A stretch of 64,000 nt of DNA from Flavipsychrobacter sp. (GTDB lineage: Bacteria; Bacteroidota; Bacteroidia; Chitinophagales; Chitinophagaceae): positions 191,501 through 255,500 of the forward strand of contig JAWKLD010000001.1 of assembly GCA_041392855.1 (NCBI GenBank), in the 5' to 3' direction. The notes beneath the pieces are model-generated. The model worked only from the letters and a program-made list of their open reading frames with translations, searched no databases and was not told the DNA's origin. This document shows positions 31,736 through 40,148 of this stretch, one piece after another. Position 1 is the first letter of the stretch. Every line of letters starts with the position of its first letter. The position numbers and the translations under genes were made by a program.

Positions 31736-33416
31736 AGGATAAATATTTTCCTACAATTGGTACCCTTCTTCCTACACCAAATGCTTTTGGTGATACTCTA
31801 ATAATAGGGCAGAATTGATTCCTTTTATATTCATTCATATTCACCATACGCAGTATTCTGCTAACAAGATCCTTATCATGACCCATAGCAACAATATCTT
31901 TAGGACCTTTCCTACATTCAATATATTGGTATAGAATGGTATCTAGAATAGCATAGTCCGGTAAGCTATCGCTATCTTTTTGGTCTGGTCTTAGTTCCGC
32001 GGAAGGTGCCTTGTTAATAATATGATTAGGTATTATCTCTTCATTTCTATTAATATATTTGGCTAGGGCATACACCTGAACTTTGTACAGGTCTCCTAAA
32101 ACACCAAGCCCTCCTGCCATATCTCCATACAAGGTACCGTAGCCAGTAGCAAGTTCACTTTTATTTGACGTGTTGAGTAGAATAGATCCGAATTTATTAG
32201 ACATGGCCATTACTAAGGTGCCGCGTATACGCGATTGCAAATTCTCTTCGGCAACGTCAAAAGGCAGCTCTTTGAAAACAGGTTTTAAATGCTCTTGGAA
32301 TTGCTCAAATATGTCTTTTATAGCTATGGTCTCGTAAGGGTTGCCTAAATTTTTAGATAGGTGTTCTGCGTCAGTTACAGAGTGGCTAGTTGAGAATTGG
32401 GAAGGCATTAATAAGGCGGTTACATTTTCTGCACCTAAAGCATGGCAGGCAAGCGTTAAAGTTACAGCGCTATCAATACCACCAGAGGAAGCTATAATAG
32501 CCTTCGTAAAACCCATTTTATCAAAGTAATCTTTGATGCCCATAACTAAAGCATCATATATTTCGTGTATGTCCAGCCAGCTATCCAGTTCAGCAGGCAT
32601 AGGATCTGAGTATGGTATTTCTTTGGCTTCCTTGATGACAGGTAGATCAAAGCTATTATCATCGTTTAATTCAAATGAGCGTAGCTCTTCTTTGAAGTAA
32701 GGTAGTTCAAGAATAAGGTTTTGATTTGCATCCATAACAACCGAGCCTCCATCAAAAACAATTTCTGTTTGAGAGCCTACGGTATTACAGTATATCATTG
32801 GTATTTTATACTTTCTCACATTTCTTTTAACAATGCCAAGTCGTTCTTCGGCTTGAGCATAATCAAATGGAGAGGCACTGATATTGACCATAATATCAGG
32901 TTGTTGTTTTATGAGTATATCCATAGGGCATACTCTATAAAGAGGGTTGTCGCCAAGATTCCATATGTCTTCGCAAATAGTAAGTGCTATGGTCTTACCT
33001 TTAAAGTCTATTGTACCCCAGTCATAAGCAGGCTCAAAGTATCTGTTCTCGTCAAATATATCGTAAGTAGGCAGTAGTGTTTTTTGTATGCTATCTTTTA
33101 TCTTTTTCTCATGTAAGAAAAAGGCACTATTGAAAAGGTCTTTGCCTAATGTTCTTGGGTTGCGAGATGGTGCACCAACAATTGCAGCTATAGTATCACA
33201 CTCCTCTTTTATTTTATCTATGGCTTGCAGACTTTGTTCTATAAAATCATCAAACTCTAAAAAGTCTCGGGGAGGGTAGCCGCAAACAGCTAATTCTGAA
33301 AAAATAATTAGATCACCGCCTTGCTCTTTAGCTGCTCTAATAGCAGTAATAATTTTATTGGTATTCGCCTCAAAATTACCAATATGGTAGTTCTGTTGTG
33401 CTAGAAAAATCTTCAT
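31734..33416 (-). CDS. nadE: Glutamine-dependent NAD+ synthase
   Basis: 560 residues, two domains. The N-terminal nitrilase-fold glutaminase (~1-260) has its Glu in SELAVCGYPPRD, Lys in KTLLPTYDIFDE and Cys in ALTICEDIW. The C-terminal ATP-pyrophosphatase synthetase has the P-loop SGGIDS at 311-316. It makes NAD+ from deamido-NAD+ with glutamine-derived ammonia. A TAATTTTG element lies 8 bases before the ATG, so the mRNA is nearly leaderless. In flavobacteria nadE is often beside gldB; here gldB is 1 kb away in the opposite orientation. Confidence 0.96.
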   Translation of the reverse strand: MKIFLAQQNYHIGNFEANTNKIITAIRAAKEQGGDLIIFSELAVCGYPPRDFLEFDDFIEQSLQAIDKIKEECDTIAAIVGAPSRNPRTLGKDLFNSAFFLHEKKIKDSIQKTLLPTYDIFDENRYFEPAYDWGTIDFKGKTIALTICEDIWNLGDNPLYRVCPMDILIKQQPDIMVNISASPFDYAQAEERLGIVKRNVRKYKIPMIYCNTVGSQTEIVFDGGSVVMDANQNLILELPYFKEELRSFELNDDNSFDLPVIKEAKEIPYSDPMPAELDSWLDIHEIYDALVMGIKDYFDKMGFTKAIIASSGGIDSAVTLTLACHALGAENVTALLMPSQFSTSHSVTDAEHLSKNLGNPYETIAIKDIFEQFQEHLKPVFKELPFDVAEENLQSRIRGTLVMAMSNKFGSILLNTSNKSELATGYGTLYGDMAGGLGVLGDLYKVQVYALAKYINRNEEIIPNHIINKAPSAELRPDQKDSDSLPDYAILDTILYQYIECRKGPKDIVAMGHDKDLVSRILRMVNMNEYKRNQFCPIIRVSPKAFGVGRRVPIVGKYLS

Positions 33417-33424
33417 ATATACGG

Positions 33425-33432
33425 CAAAATTA
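33425..33432 (-). promoter_or_regulatory. Putative -7 element of nadE (TAATTTTG)
   Basis: Exact TAnnTTTG on the - strand, 8 bases before the nadE ATG. No TTTG at N19. Confidence 0.45.
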
Positions 33433-33460
33433 AACTAAAACTAGCTACAATACTACATGA

Positions 33461-33490
33461 AAAAGCCCATGCAAAAAGCACAGGCTTAAA
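33461..33490 (-). terminator. Terminator after the outer-membrane protein gene 33507
   Basis: On the - strand a 10-bp stem (AAGCCTGTGC/GCATGGGCTT with two G-T pairs), loop TTTTT, then a T run. Confidence 0.75.
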
Positions 33491-33506
33491 TTACAATTGA
33501 GTTTTT

Positions 33507-34331
33507 TTAGAAGTACATTCCTATTCTCAAGGACATATTATTGAGGCGAGTGTTAGCATCAGAGAAGTTGCCTTTATAGCCCATGTTTATTTCCTTAGGG
33601 TTTGTTACATCAGGAGTAAAACCGTTGTTGAAAAACAAACCTGTATAAAAGCTAAGTTTGTCGGTGATCTGATATTCTATACCTGCGCCAAGGTTCATTT
33701 GAAGAAGAACAGGAGTAATAGATAGTCCTCCTTTTAATTTCTCGTTCTCCCCAGTAAGGTTTCTGTCTACAGTTACAAGTTGGCCTCCGCTTGTCATAGT
33801 ATCTGTGTAGGTAACATCATAAGTTACTTTTTTAGAGATATTAATACCAAGTGTAACGCCGATGTTACCAAATACTCTTATGCCGCCTGATAAGTTATCG
33901 CTCATTAACTTCAGCCCAAATGGAACTTCCAGATACTGTAGTTTGTAATCGAAGTAGGCCGCCTTTACCAATTGGTTAGGCGATATGTTGGAGGTATTAT
34001 TAGTATTATAATTAGCTTGTATTTTCCCTCCTGTAGTGTTTAGTTGGAAGCCCGTGGCGATACCATAGTTCTCTGAAAAGAAATAATCAGCCATTAACCC
34101 CCAAGAGTAGCCAAGTTTACTGCCCTCACTATTTACCAAGTAAAGTCCATCATTACTCTTAGATGCTGTAGGTTTCATCCAAGAGATATTTGGAGCAAGG
34201 AAAAGTCCAAAACGCATTTTACCAACATCTAGCCCCGATTTTGCAGGCACAGCCGGACCATATTCATATGTTTGTGCTAAAGCACATGTACTTATAGCTA
34301 CTAGAATGGATAGAACTAATGCTTTTTTCAT
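33507..34331 (-). CDS. Outer-membrane beta-barrel protein (PorT/OmpW-like)
   Basis: 274 residues. A signal peptide ends TCALAQ. The chain alternates polar and hydrophobic residues as in an 8-stranded barrel: GLFLAPNISWMKP, GYSWGLMADYFFSENYGIATGFQLNTTGG, YLEVPFGLKL, and a final strand MSLRIGMYF ending in Phe, the usual signal for outer-membrane insertion. YLEVP(F/L)xLK is a hallmark of the PorT-family and outer-membrane beta-barrel domain of Bacteroidota. It is not clearly PorT itself. The gene is alone, ends at its own terminator and is divergent from gldB. Confidence 0.78.
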   Translation of the reverse strand: MKKALVLSILVAISTCALAQTYEYGPAVPAKSGLDVGKMRFGLFLAPNISWMKPTASKSNDGLYLVNSEGSKLGYSWGLMADYFFSENYGIATGFQLNTTGGKIQANYNTNNTSNISPNQLVKAAYFDYKLQYLEVPFGLKLMSDNLSGGIRVFGNIGVTLGINISKKVTYDVTYTDTMTSGGQLVTVDRNLTGENEKLKGGLSITPVLLQMNLGAGIEYQITDKLSFYTGLFFNNGFTPDVTNPKEINMGYKGNFSDANTRLNNMSLRIGMYF

Positions 34332-34364
34332 ATTTATTATGGTTTATATAAATATTAATACTAC

Positions 34365-34394
34365 TTGGCAAATAAAATAGTAATACTAATTTTG
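34365..34394 (+). promoter_or_regulatory. Promoter of gldB (TTG-N19-TAATTTTG)
   Basis: TTG at 34365-34367, exactly 19 bases, then TAATTTTG at 34387-34394: a full two-part consensus promoter. The ATG is 49 bases downstream. Confidence 0.65.
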
Positions 34395-34442
34395 CCGCTG
34401 TAAAAGTAAGTGCAATTACTGGGAACTCAATGATTTTCAAAT

Positions 34443-35495
34443 ATGATTAATATAAACAAGTGGGGAAAACTATCGTCTTTATGTACTGTAGCGCTGCTTA
34501 GTATTATCATATATAGTTGTGATACTACTAAAACGCCCGATGTGAGTGCTGTTGAGGTAAAGCTTAGCAGTAGTAGATTAGACCGAGATCTGGCAACTAT
34601 CGATACAAATAATATTGGTGCCGGGTTAGCGCAGTTATCTGCAAAATATCCTCATGTATTAGACTTTTATTTAGATACACTAATGGGTTTTGGTATAAAA
34701 GGAGATTATGTTGATGACAACCCAGCAATAAAAGAAGGGTTGAAAACCTTTCTTACACACAAAGATTATAGAGGCGTTTTTGATAGCGTAAATGCTCATT
34801 TTGAAGACACAAAGGAACTTGAAAAGCAAATTGAGCTAGGGTTAAAGTATACAAAGTATTATATACCAGATTATAGAGAGCCCAACTTTGTATATGTTGT
34901 ATCTGGGTTGAATAACTGGGGTGCTTTTTCTTTCGGAGATAATAATGTGGGTATAGGATTAGATATGTTTTTGGGCGAGGGGTATCCCTTTTACAGGTCG
35001 GTAGGTATTGCAACCTATATGTACACCAAGTTAGATGAGCAATATTTGCCCGTTGCAGTGTTTAGAGCTATTTATCAAAACAGACATGAGTTTTTAGCTG
35101 ATGGTAAGTCTTTATTGGATATGATGATACAAAGAGGTAAGGAAATGTATTTTTTAGAAAAAGTCCTTCCCTTTGTTTCAAATGAGGTGAGACTAGGTTA
35201 TACTCCTGAGCAGTTGGCATGGTGTGAAGCTAATGAAGGCATGATCTATGATTTTTTCATAAGAGAGAACCTGCTGTATGAAAACAGTATACAAAAGGTG
35301 ATAAGATATGTAATGGATGGACCAAGCTCTACAGGAATGCCCGAGGCTAGTCCTGGTGATATTGGTGCTTGGGTGGGACTGCAAATTGTAAAGGCGTATG
35401 CCAATGAACACCAAGAGCTATCCGTACAAGAAATAATAGATAGTGAGATAGAAGCTCAAAGAATACTTACTGAATCTAAATACAAGCCTAAATAA
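34443..35495 (+). CDS. gldB: GldB-like gliding motility lipoprotein
   Basis: 350 residues. The leader ends IIIYSC (Cys26), a lipobox, so it is a lipoprotein. The body matches GldB: RLDRDLATID near the start, YPHVLDFYLDTLMGFG, VGIGLDMFLGEGYPFY, RHEFLADGKSLLDMMIQRGKEMYFLEKVLP, and DGPSSTGMPEASPGDIGAWVGLQIV. GldB is required for gliding in Flavobacterium johnsoniae, but its homologues occur in many non-gliding Bacteroidota. The gene has a strong promoter and is followed after 21 bases by a DUF3078 gene rather than gldC. Confidence 0.85.
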   Translation: MININKWGKLSSLCTVALLSIIIYSCDTTKTPDVSAVEVKLSSSRLDRDLATIDTNNIGAGLAQLSAKYPHVLDFYLDTLMGFGIKGDYVDDNPAIKEGLKTFLTHKDYRGVFDSVNAHFEDTKELEKQIELGLKYTKYYIPDYREPNFVYVVSGLNNWGAFSFGDNNVGIGLDMFLGEGYPFYRSVGIATYMYTKLDEQYLPVAVFRAIYQNRHEFLADGKSLLDMMIQRGKEMYFLEKVLPFVSNEVRLGYTPEQLAWCEANEGMIYDFFIRENLLYENSIQKVIRYVMDGPSSTGMPEASPGDIGAWVGLQIVKAYANEHQELSVQEIIDSEIEAQRILTESKYKPK

Positions 35496-35516
35496 ATAAC
35501 ATATTAAAAATAGGAC

Positions 35517-36533
35517 ATGAAAAAACTATTACTTATTGCGTTATTATGCGTTACTACCGCTTCATTTGCACAGGTAGAAAAAACAGCTTCTTTGCAGAAG
35601 TCCTTATCGATTAAAAATAAGGATACTGTAGCATGGGTATATGGAGGAGTATTGAACGTTGGTTTTAATCAGGGTTTTTTGCATAACTGGGCTGCAGGTG
35701 GTGAGCTTGCCTCTCTTACTGTAAACGGATTATTTAGTGGTTACATCAATAGATTGTATCATAGAAGTTTGTGGAGTAACAACCTGGACTTGAACTATGG
35801 TCTGTTTTATGCCTACTCAAACAACTTCATCCCAAGAAAGATAGATGACCGTATAGATTTTACTTCAAAGTACGGATATAGATTAGATACGACTAGGGAT
35901 TTTTATTTGACCACATTGTTCAACTTTAAGTCTCAATTCACACAGGGTTTCGACTATGAAGTACCCAATTTTGATACGATGCCTACGTCAAATGCTTTTT
36001 CACCGGCTTATTTCATTTTTGCACAAGGGTTAGAATATAGACAAGGTAATAACTTTACTGTTTTCTTTTCTCCTATAGCGGCAAGGCTTACTATTGCTGA
36101 TGTACTATACACAACAAGAAAACCTGAAGGCGCTTTTGGTATTGAATATGGCAAAAACTCACGTTTTGAGCTTGGTGCCTATTTCTCAGGAAGATACACT
36201 GCAAATATTAGAGAAAATATGTCTTTCAAAACTAGGGTAGACCTATACATGAACTACTTAGCTAAGGATGCAACTGATGCTGCTGGAAATGTGGTGAAAA
36301 AGGATAATCCTGGAAATGTGGATGTATTATGGGATAACCTGTTCTCTTATAAAATAAACAAAAGCATTAGCCTAGCATTGGGTGCTACGTTTATATATGA
36401 TAATGATTTGCCATACGCCGATACTTTTGTTGATGAAAAAGGAGTTACACAACAAAAAGATGAGATAGGAAACGATTTGGGCTGGGTACAGATCAAACAA
36501 ATATTTACACTAGGTTTCCAATATAAATTCTAA
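35517..36533 (+). CDS. DUF3078 outer-membrane protein
   Basis: 338 residues with a signal peptide ending SFAQ. The body is a Trp/Tyr-rich beta-barrel type chain: GGVLNVGFNQGFLHNWAAGGE, SLWSNNLDLNYGLF, IDDRIDFTSKYGYRL, and a final strand FTLGFQYKF ending in Phe. The N-W-x-x-G-G-E segment and the DR.D..SK.GY element match DUF3078, a Bacteroidota outer-membrane family of unknown role. Directly downstream of gldB (21 bases), so probably co-transcribed. Confidence 0.85.
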   Translation: MKKLLLIALLCVTTASFAQVEKTASLQKSLSIKNKDTVAWVYGGVLNVGFNQGFLHNWAAGGELASLTVNGLFSGYINRLYHRSLWSNNLDLNYGLFYAYSNNFIPRKIDDRIDFTSKYGYRLDTTRDFYLTTLFNFKSQFTQGFDYEVPNFDTMPTSNAFSPAYFIFAQGLEYRQGNNFTVFFSPIAARLTIADVLYTTRKPEGAFGIEYGKNSRFELGAYFSGRYTANIRENMSFKTRVDLYMNYLAKDATDAAGNVVKKDNPGNVDVLWDNLFSYKINKSISLALGATFIYDNDLPYADTFVDEKGVTQQKDEIGNDLGWVQIKQIFTLGFQYKF

Positions 36534-36557
36534 TAAGAATATCTAGCTTTTAAATAT

Positions 36558-36565
36558 TACATTTG
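36558..36565 (+). promoter_or_regulatory. Putative -7 element upstream of scpA (TACATTTG)
   Basis: Exact TAnnTTTG, 40 bases before ATG 36606, in the gap after the DUF3078 gene. Confidence 0.35.
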
Positions 36566-36605
36566 ATGTACTTCATTTGTAAATAAAATATTGGATAATT
36601 AATTA

Positions 36606-37418
36606 ATGTCTACTGTATATCAAATAAAACTGCCTGATTTTGAAGGGCCTTTTGACTTGTTGCTCTTTTTTATAGAGAGGGATGAGCTAGACATTTATAA
36701 TATTCCGATTAATAAGATAACTCAAGATTTCTTGTCCTATATACACCAAAAAGAGGCATTAAATATAGAGTTGGCTAGTGAATTTATTTTGTTTGTATCA
36801 ACGCTGATGAGGATCAAAGCTAAGATGCTACTGCCTCGTAAAGAAGTTGATGAACAAGGAAACGAAATAGACCCAAGACAGGAATTAGTAGATAAATTAC
36901 TGGAATATAAGCGCTTTAAAGAAGCTTCTGAGCAGATGATCGTAATGGAAGCAGAGCGACTATTACAGCAGAAGAGAGGAAATATTAAAGGGGAGTTAAG
37001 CTCAATAACTGACGAACATTCGGAAGGTACAGAGATACAAACCGTTACCAGCTATAAGTTGATGCAAGCTTTTGAGCGGGTAATGATGCGCTTGAAGGCG
37101 AGAACGGATAGACCACAACACGTAGTCGTTAAGTATAACTACAGTATGGATGGACAGCGGAAGTTCTTATTGTCACATCTTAAAGAGCATAGAAAAGTGT
37201 CTTTTGAGGCATTATTCTCAGAAGTGGAAAATAGAATACATGCTATATTCACGTTTCTTGCAATGCTAGAGCTAGTTCAGCAACGCTTTTTGTCGATCAT
37301 GATAGGTGGCGGGAGAAACAATTTCATTGTAGAATGGAATACTGATGAAGAAATGAGACATAACGATGACGAAAATAATACGGAAGAAGAGGGCCAAAAT
37401 GATGATTTGGCACAATAA
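36606..37418 (+). CDS. scpA: Segregation and condensation protein A
   Basis: 270 residues. The N-terminus IKLPDFEGPFDLLLFFIERDELDIYNIPINKITQDFLSYI in outline is the ScpA signature that binds the Smc head/neck. LASEFILFVSTLMRIKAKMLLPR follows, and the C-terminal winged helix (~190-250) ends with FLAMLELVQQRFL. The acidic tail (DDENNTEEEGQNDD) is dispensable in appearance. ScpA is the kleisin of the Smc-ScpAB complex that organises the chromosome. scpB is not adjacent. Confidence 0.94.
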   Translation: MSTVYQIKLPDFEGPFDLLLFFIERDELDIYNIPINKITQDFLSYIHQKEALNIELASEFILFVSTLMRIKAKMLLPRKEVDEQGNEIDPRQELVDKLLEYKRFKEASEQMIVMEAERLLQQKRGNIKGELSSITDEHSEGTEIQTVTSYKLMQAFERVMMRLKARTDRPQHVVVKYNYSMDGQRKFLLSHLKEHRKVSFEALFSEVENRIHAIFTFLAMLELVQQRFLSIMIGGGRNNFIVEWNTDEEMRHNDDENNTEEEGQNDDLAQ

Positions 37419-37475
37419 TTGAATTATACCTTTTATCAGGTTGCTATATTAGAAATCCTTGGATGCTGTTTTCAG

Positions 37476-38342
37476 TTATTCAGGGATTTCTGCTTTTGTA
37501 CCCATTATATGAGTAGTAGCATTTATGGATACAGGAGTTTCTTTACCATTTAAATACAAAAGCCCCGATAGCTGTTGTTCCATTTTACCATTGGTAACTA
37601 GTCCGCTGTTTAATGCAACGTCCATGCTACCTCTTTGTATTCCATTGATATCGATCTTTTGCCGATTGTCATTGGTCGCATTTATTCTGCCTGTCAATTC
37701 TATATGCGCCACATCATTGTTGACAAACATTAATTTGTAGTTATTGACTATTTCTACATGTATAAATCCTATTGAGCTAGTAAATTTCCTTTCCCAAATA
37801 TCGCCGGGTTGGATTATTTTTTTAGGGTATATCTGTAGTGCTTGTAGCATTACTTTCTGAAACGCTGTGTCACTAAAATATTTGCCTTTATTGTTGGGGT
37901 CGGCAATGCCAGAAGAAGTAATGATATTACCATAAGGTGTAATGACCATCTCAAAAGGCTGATGAATAACTTCTCTTATGCTCTGAAATACTTTGCCGAC
38001 ACCGTTATCATGATCACTATCAAATTCTAATCGGTTCTGATCGTTACCTGAGCTTATCATGATACGATCGTATGTTACAGACATATTACTGCTTGTGCCT
38101 CTACTGGACGTTTTTTTGTACTTGCAAGCAATGGTCATGCCTTGTGTAATGGAGATATCTTTATCTCCTATCTGGGGCTTTATCTCGATGTCGCTTTTTA
38201 CTAAGTACTTATAGGTGCTATCTTGTTCGAAATGGAATAATAATTTCACAGGCTTGTTGTCATTGGTCGTACTTTCTTGATTGCAGGAAGCCAAGCTGCC
38301 TGACAAGATGGATAAAATGCCTATAAATAGTACGTACTTCAT
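37476..38342 (-). CDS. Lipoprotein of the DUF6263 type
   Basis: 288 residues. The leader ends GSLASC (Cys20), a good lipobox. The mature part is mostly beta with TYDRIMI and SIREVIHQPFEMVITPYGNI; the segment KVMLQALQIYPKKIIQPGDIWER is followed by strands. The pattern 'F..(V/I)..P.G.I......A.Q....YP.K....GD.W' is that of DUF6263 lipoproteins of Bacteroidota, whose role is unknown. It is convergent with scpA and divergent from tsaD. Confidence 0.7.
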   Translation of the reverse strand: MKYVLFIGILSILSGSLASCNQESTTNDNKPVKLLFHFEQDSTYKYLVKSDIEIKPQIGDKDISITQGMTIACKYKKTSSRGTSSNMSVTYDRIMISSGNDQNRLEFDSDHDNGVGKVFQSIREVIHQPFEMVITPYGNIITSSGIADPNNKGKYFSDTAFQKVMLQALQIYPKKIIQPGDIWERKFTSSIGFIHVEIVNNYKLMFVNNDVAHIELTGRINATNDNRQKIDINGIQRGSMDVALNSGLVTNGKMEQQLSGLLYLNGKETPVSINATTHIMGTKAEIPE

Positions 38343-38405
38343 TAGTTGCTACTTCAACAAATATAGAAATCAACATTGTAAATAACTTAGATACTTTTCT
38401 TTGCC

Positions 38406-38413
38406 TATTTTTG
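38406..38413 (+). promoter_or_regulatory. Putative -7 element upstream of tsaD (TATTTTTG)
   Basis: Exact TAnnTTTG, 23 bases before the GTG start at 38437. Confidence 0.4.
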
Positions 38414-38436
38414 TAGGATAACTTTTAATAATCCTC

Positions 38437-39441
38437 GTGGTAAATATATTAGCAATAGAGTCTTCTTGTGACGATACGAGTGCAGCCGTAATACAGAATG
38501 GGCAAGTGCTGAGTAATCTTGTGGCAACACAAAAAGTGCATGAAGAGTTTGGTGGAGTGGTGCCGGAAATGGCATCGCGAGCACATATGCAAAAGATCGT
38601 ACCTGTAGTAGATGTAGCGCTAAAAAGAGCTGGGGTTACAAAAGAGGAAATTAATGCTATTGCTTTTACTCAAGCGCCTGGTTTAATAGGCTCTTTATTA
38701 GTAGGTGCTTGTTTTGCAAAAGGTTTTGCTCAAGCAATGGATATTCCTTTAATAGATGTGCACCATATGCAAGCTCATGTCTTAGCTCACTTTATAGAAG
38801 AGCCAAAACCTAGGTTCCCATTCCTTTGTTTAACCGTTTCGGGAGGGCATACTCAAGTTGTATTAGTGAAAGATCATCTTGATATGGAAGTACTTGGTGA
38901 AACTATTGATGATGCAGCGGGGGAGGCTTTTGATAAGGTAGCCAAGATGTTGGGATTGCCTTATCCAGGAGGTCCAATGGTAGACAAACTAGCACAGCAA
39001 GGAGATGCAACGAAGTTCGAATTTCCTATATCTAATATGAAGGATTATCAGTTTAGCTTTAGTGGCATCAAAACTTCTGTTCTATACTTCCTTCAAAAGC
39101 AGAAAAAAGACAATCCCAATTTCATTGAAGAGAATATCAATGATATCTGTGCTTCGGTGCAGCATACAATCATACAGTCTCTCATGAAAAAGCTAAAAAA
39201 GGCGGCCAAAGATCTAAACATTGATCAGGTAGGTATTGCGGGTGGCGTATCTGCCAATAGTGGTTTGAGAAAAGAGCTGGAAACTGTTGGAGCAAAACTA
39301 GGTTGGGATGTGTATATACCTAAGTTTGAATACTGTACAGATAATGCTGCAATGATAGGTATTACAGGTTATTATAAATACCTGAAAGGGAGTTTTGTAG
39401 ACTTGACGATCAGTCCTACTGCCAGAGCAAAGTGGATATGA
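38437..39441 (+). CDS. tsaD: tRNA N6-threonylcarbamoyladenosine transferase TsaD
   Basis: 334 residues, GTG start. The N-terminus VNILAIESSCDDTSAAVI and the metal-binding HHMQAH (His110, His114) are diagnostic. Further signatures are LTVSGGHTQVVLV, GEAFDKVAKMLGLPYPGGP, and IAGGVSANSGLR for nucleotide binding. It transfers threonylcarbamoyl to A37 of ANN-decoding tRNAs with TsaB and TsaE. Its stop overlaps the next start by 4 bases (ATGA), so it is co-translated with the methyltransferase gene. Confidence 0.96.
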   Translation: MVNILAIESSCDDTSAAVIQNGQVLSNLVATQKVHEEFGGVVPEMASRAHMQKIVPVVDVALKRAGVTKEEINAIAFTQAPGLIGSLLVGACFAKGFAQAMDIPLIDVHHMQAHVLAHFIEEPKPRFPFLCLTVSGGHTQVVLVKDHLDMEVLGETIDDAAGEAFDKVAKMLGLPYPGGPMVDKLAQQGDATKFEFPISNMKDYQFSFSGIKTSVLYFLQKQKKDNPNFIEENINDICASVQHTIIQSLMKKLKKAAKDLNIDQVGIAGGVSANSGLRKELETVGAKLGWDVYIPKFEYCTDNAAMIGITGYYKYLKGSFVDLTISPTARAKWI

Positions 39442-40148
39442 GTAACAACTATTTTCAATTCAAGCAGTTTAAAATAGAGCAAGCCCATTGTGCCATGAAA
39501 GTGTCTACAGATGCTTGCATGCAAGGTGCGTGGACTCCCATTGAGCCTTCTGTTAAACGAGTATTAGACATAGGAACTGGTACAGGGCTTTTATCGTTAA
39601 TGTTGGCACAGCGTAATGAATATATTTATATTGACGCAGTAGAGTTGGATAGAAATGCGGCCTTGCAAGCAACAGATAATATAGCAAATGCTCCATGGAA
39701 TAGTAGAGTTCATGTACATCATACAGATGTAAAAACGTTTATGCCTGAAGAGCTATATGATATGGTGATATGCAACCCCCCTTTTTTTCAGAATAGCTTG
39801 CAGGGGGTACATGCTAATAGAAATATGGCAAGGCATAATGATAGCTTAAGTTATGAAGACCTGTTTGCTGCTATAGATAAGGTATTAACTAAAGATGGGT
39901 ATGCCTCTATCATGCTTCCTGCTACAGAATTTGATATTTGGGAGCAATTACTGAATAATAAAGGGTGGAGCGTACCCGCTAAGCTATTAGTAAAACCTAG
40001 AGTTACACAAGCTCATAACAGAATAATAGGTTTGTGTCGGCGAAATCCTGTTAGTGCAATTGCTGCGGAGGAGTTATGTATCTATGCTGATCAAGGTTAT
40101 ACCAATGAGTTTACAAAACTCATGCAACCCTACTACCTAGATTTATAA
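39438..40148 (+). CDS. trmN6: tRNA1(Val) (adenine37-N6)-methyltransferase-like protein
   Basis: About 236 residues from the ATG at 39438, which overlaps the tsaD stop as ATGA; the GTG at 39432 is a less likely start. SAM-binding motif I is VLDIGTGTGLLSLMLAQ. The catalytic ICNPPFF motif of N6-adenine methyltransferases is present. FKIEQAHCAMKVSTDACMQGAW near the N-terminus matches the YfiC/TrmN6 group. Coupling to tsaD, another position-37 modification gene, supports a tRNA target. Its stop overlaps the convergent ClC gene by 6 bases. Family confident; exact substrate less so. Confidence 0.85.
   Translation: MSNNYFQFKQFKIEQAHCAMKVSTDACMQGAWTPIEPSVKRVLDIGTGTGLLSLMLAQRNEYIYIDAVELDRNAALQATDNIANAPWNSRVHVHHTDVKTFMPEELYDMVICNPPFFQNSLQGVHANRNMARHNDSLSYEDLFAAIDKVLTKDGYASIMLPATEFDIWEQLLNNKGWSVPAKLLVKPRVTQAHNRIIGLCRRNPVSAIAAEELCIYADQGYTNEFTKLMQPYYLDL

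Noticed and set aside
32721..33077. 118-codon + strand frame opposite nadE
   Set aside because: Antisense of a highly conserved enzyme domain, no start context or homology.
37450..37491. AGAAATCC/GGATTTCT hairpin between scpA and the DUF6263 gene as terminator
   Set aside because: Loop of about 25 bases and no T run; too weak to list.
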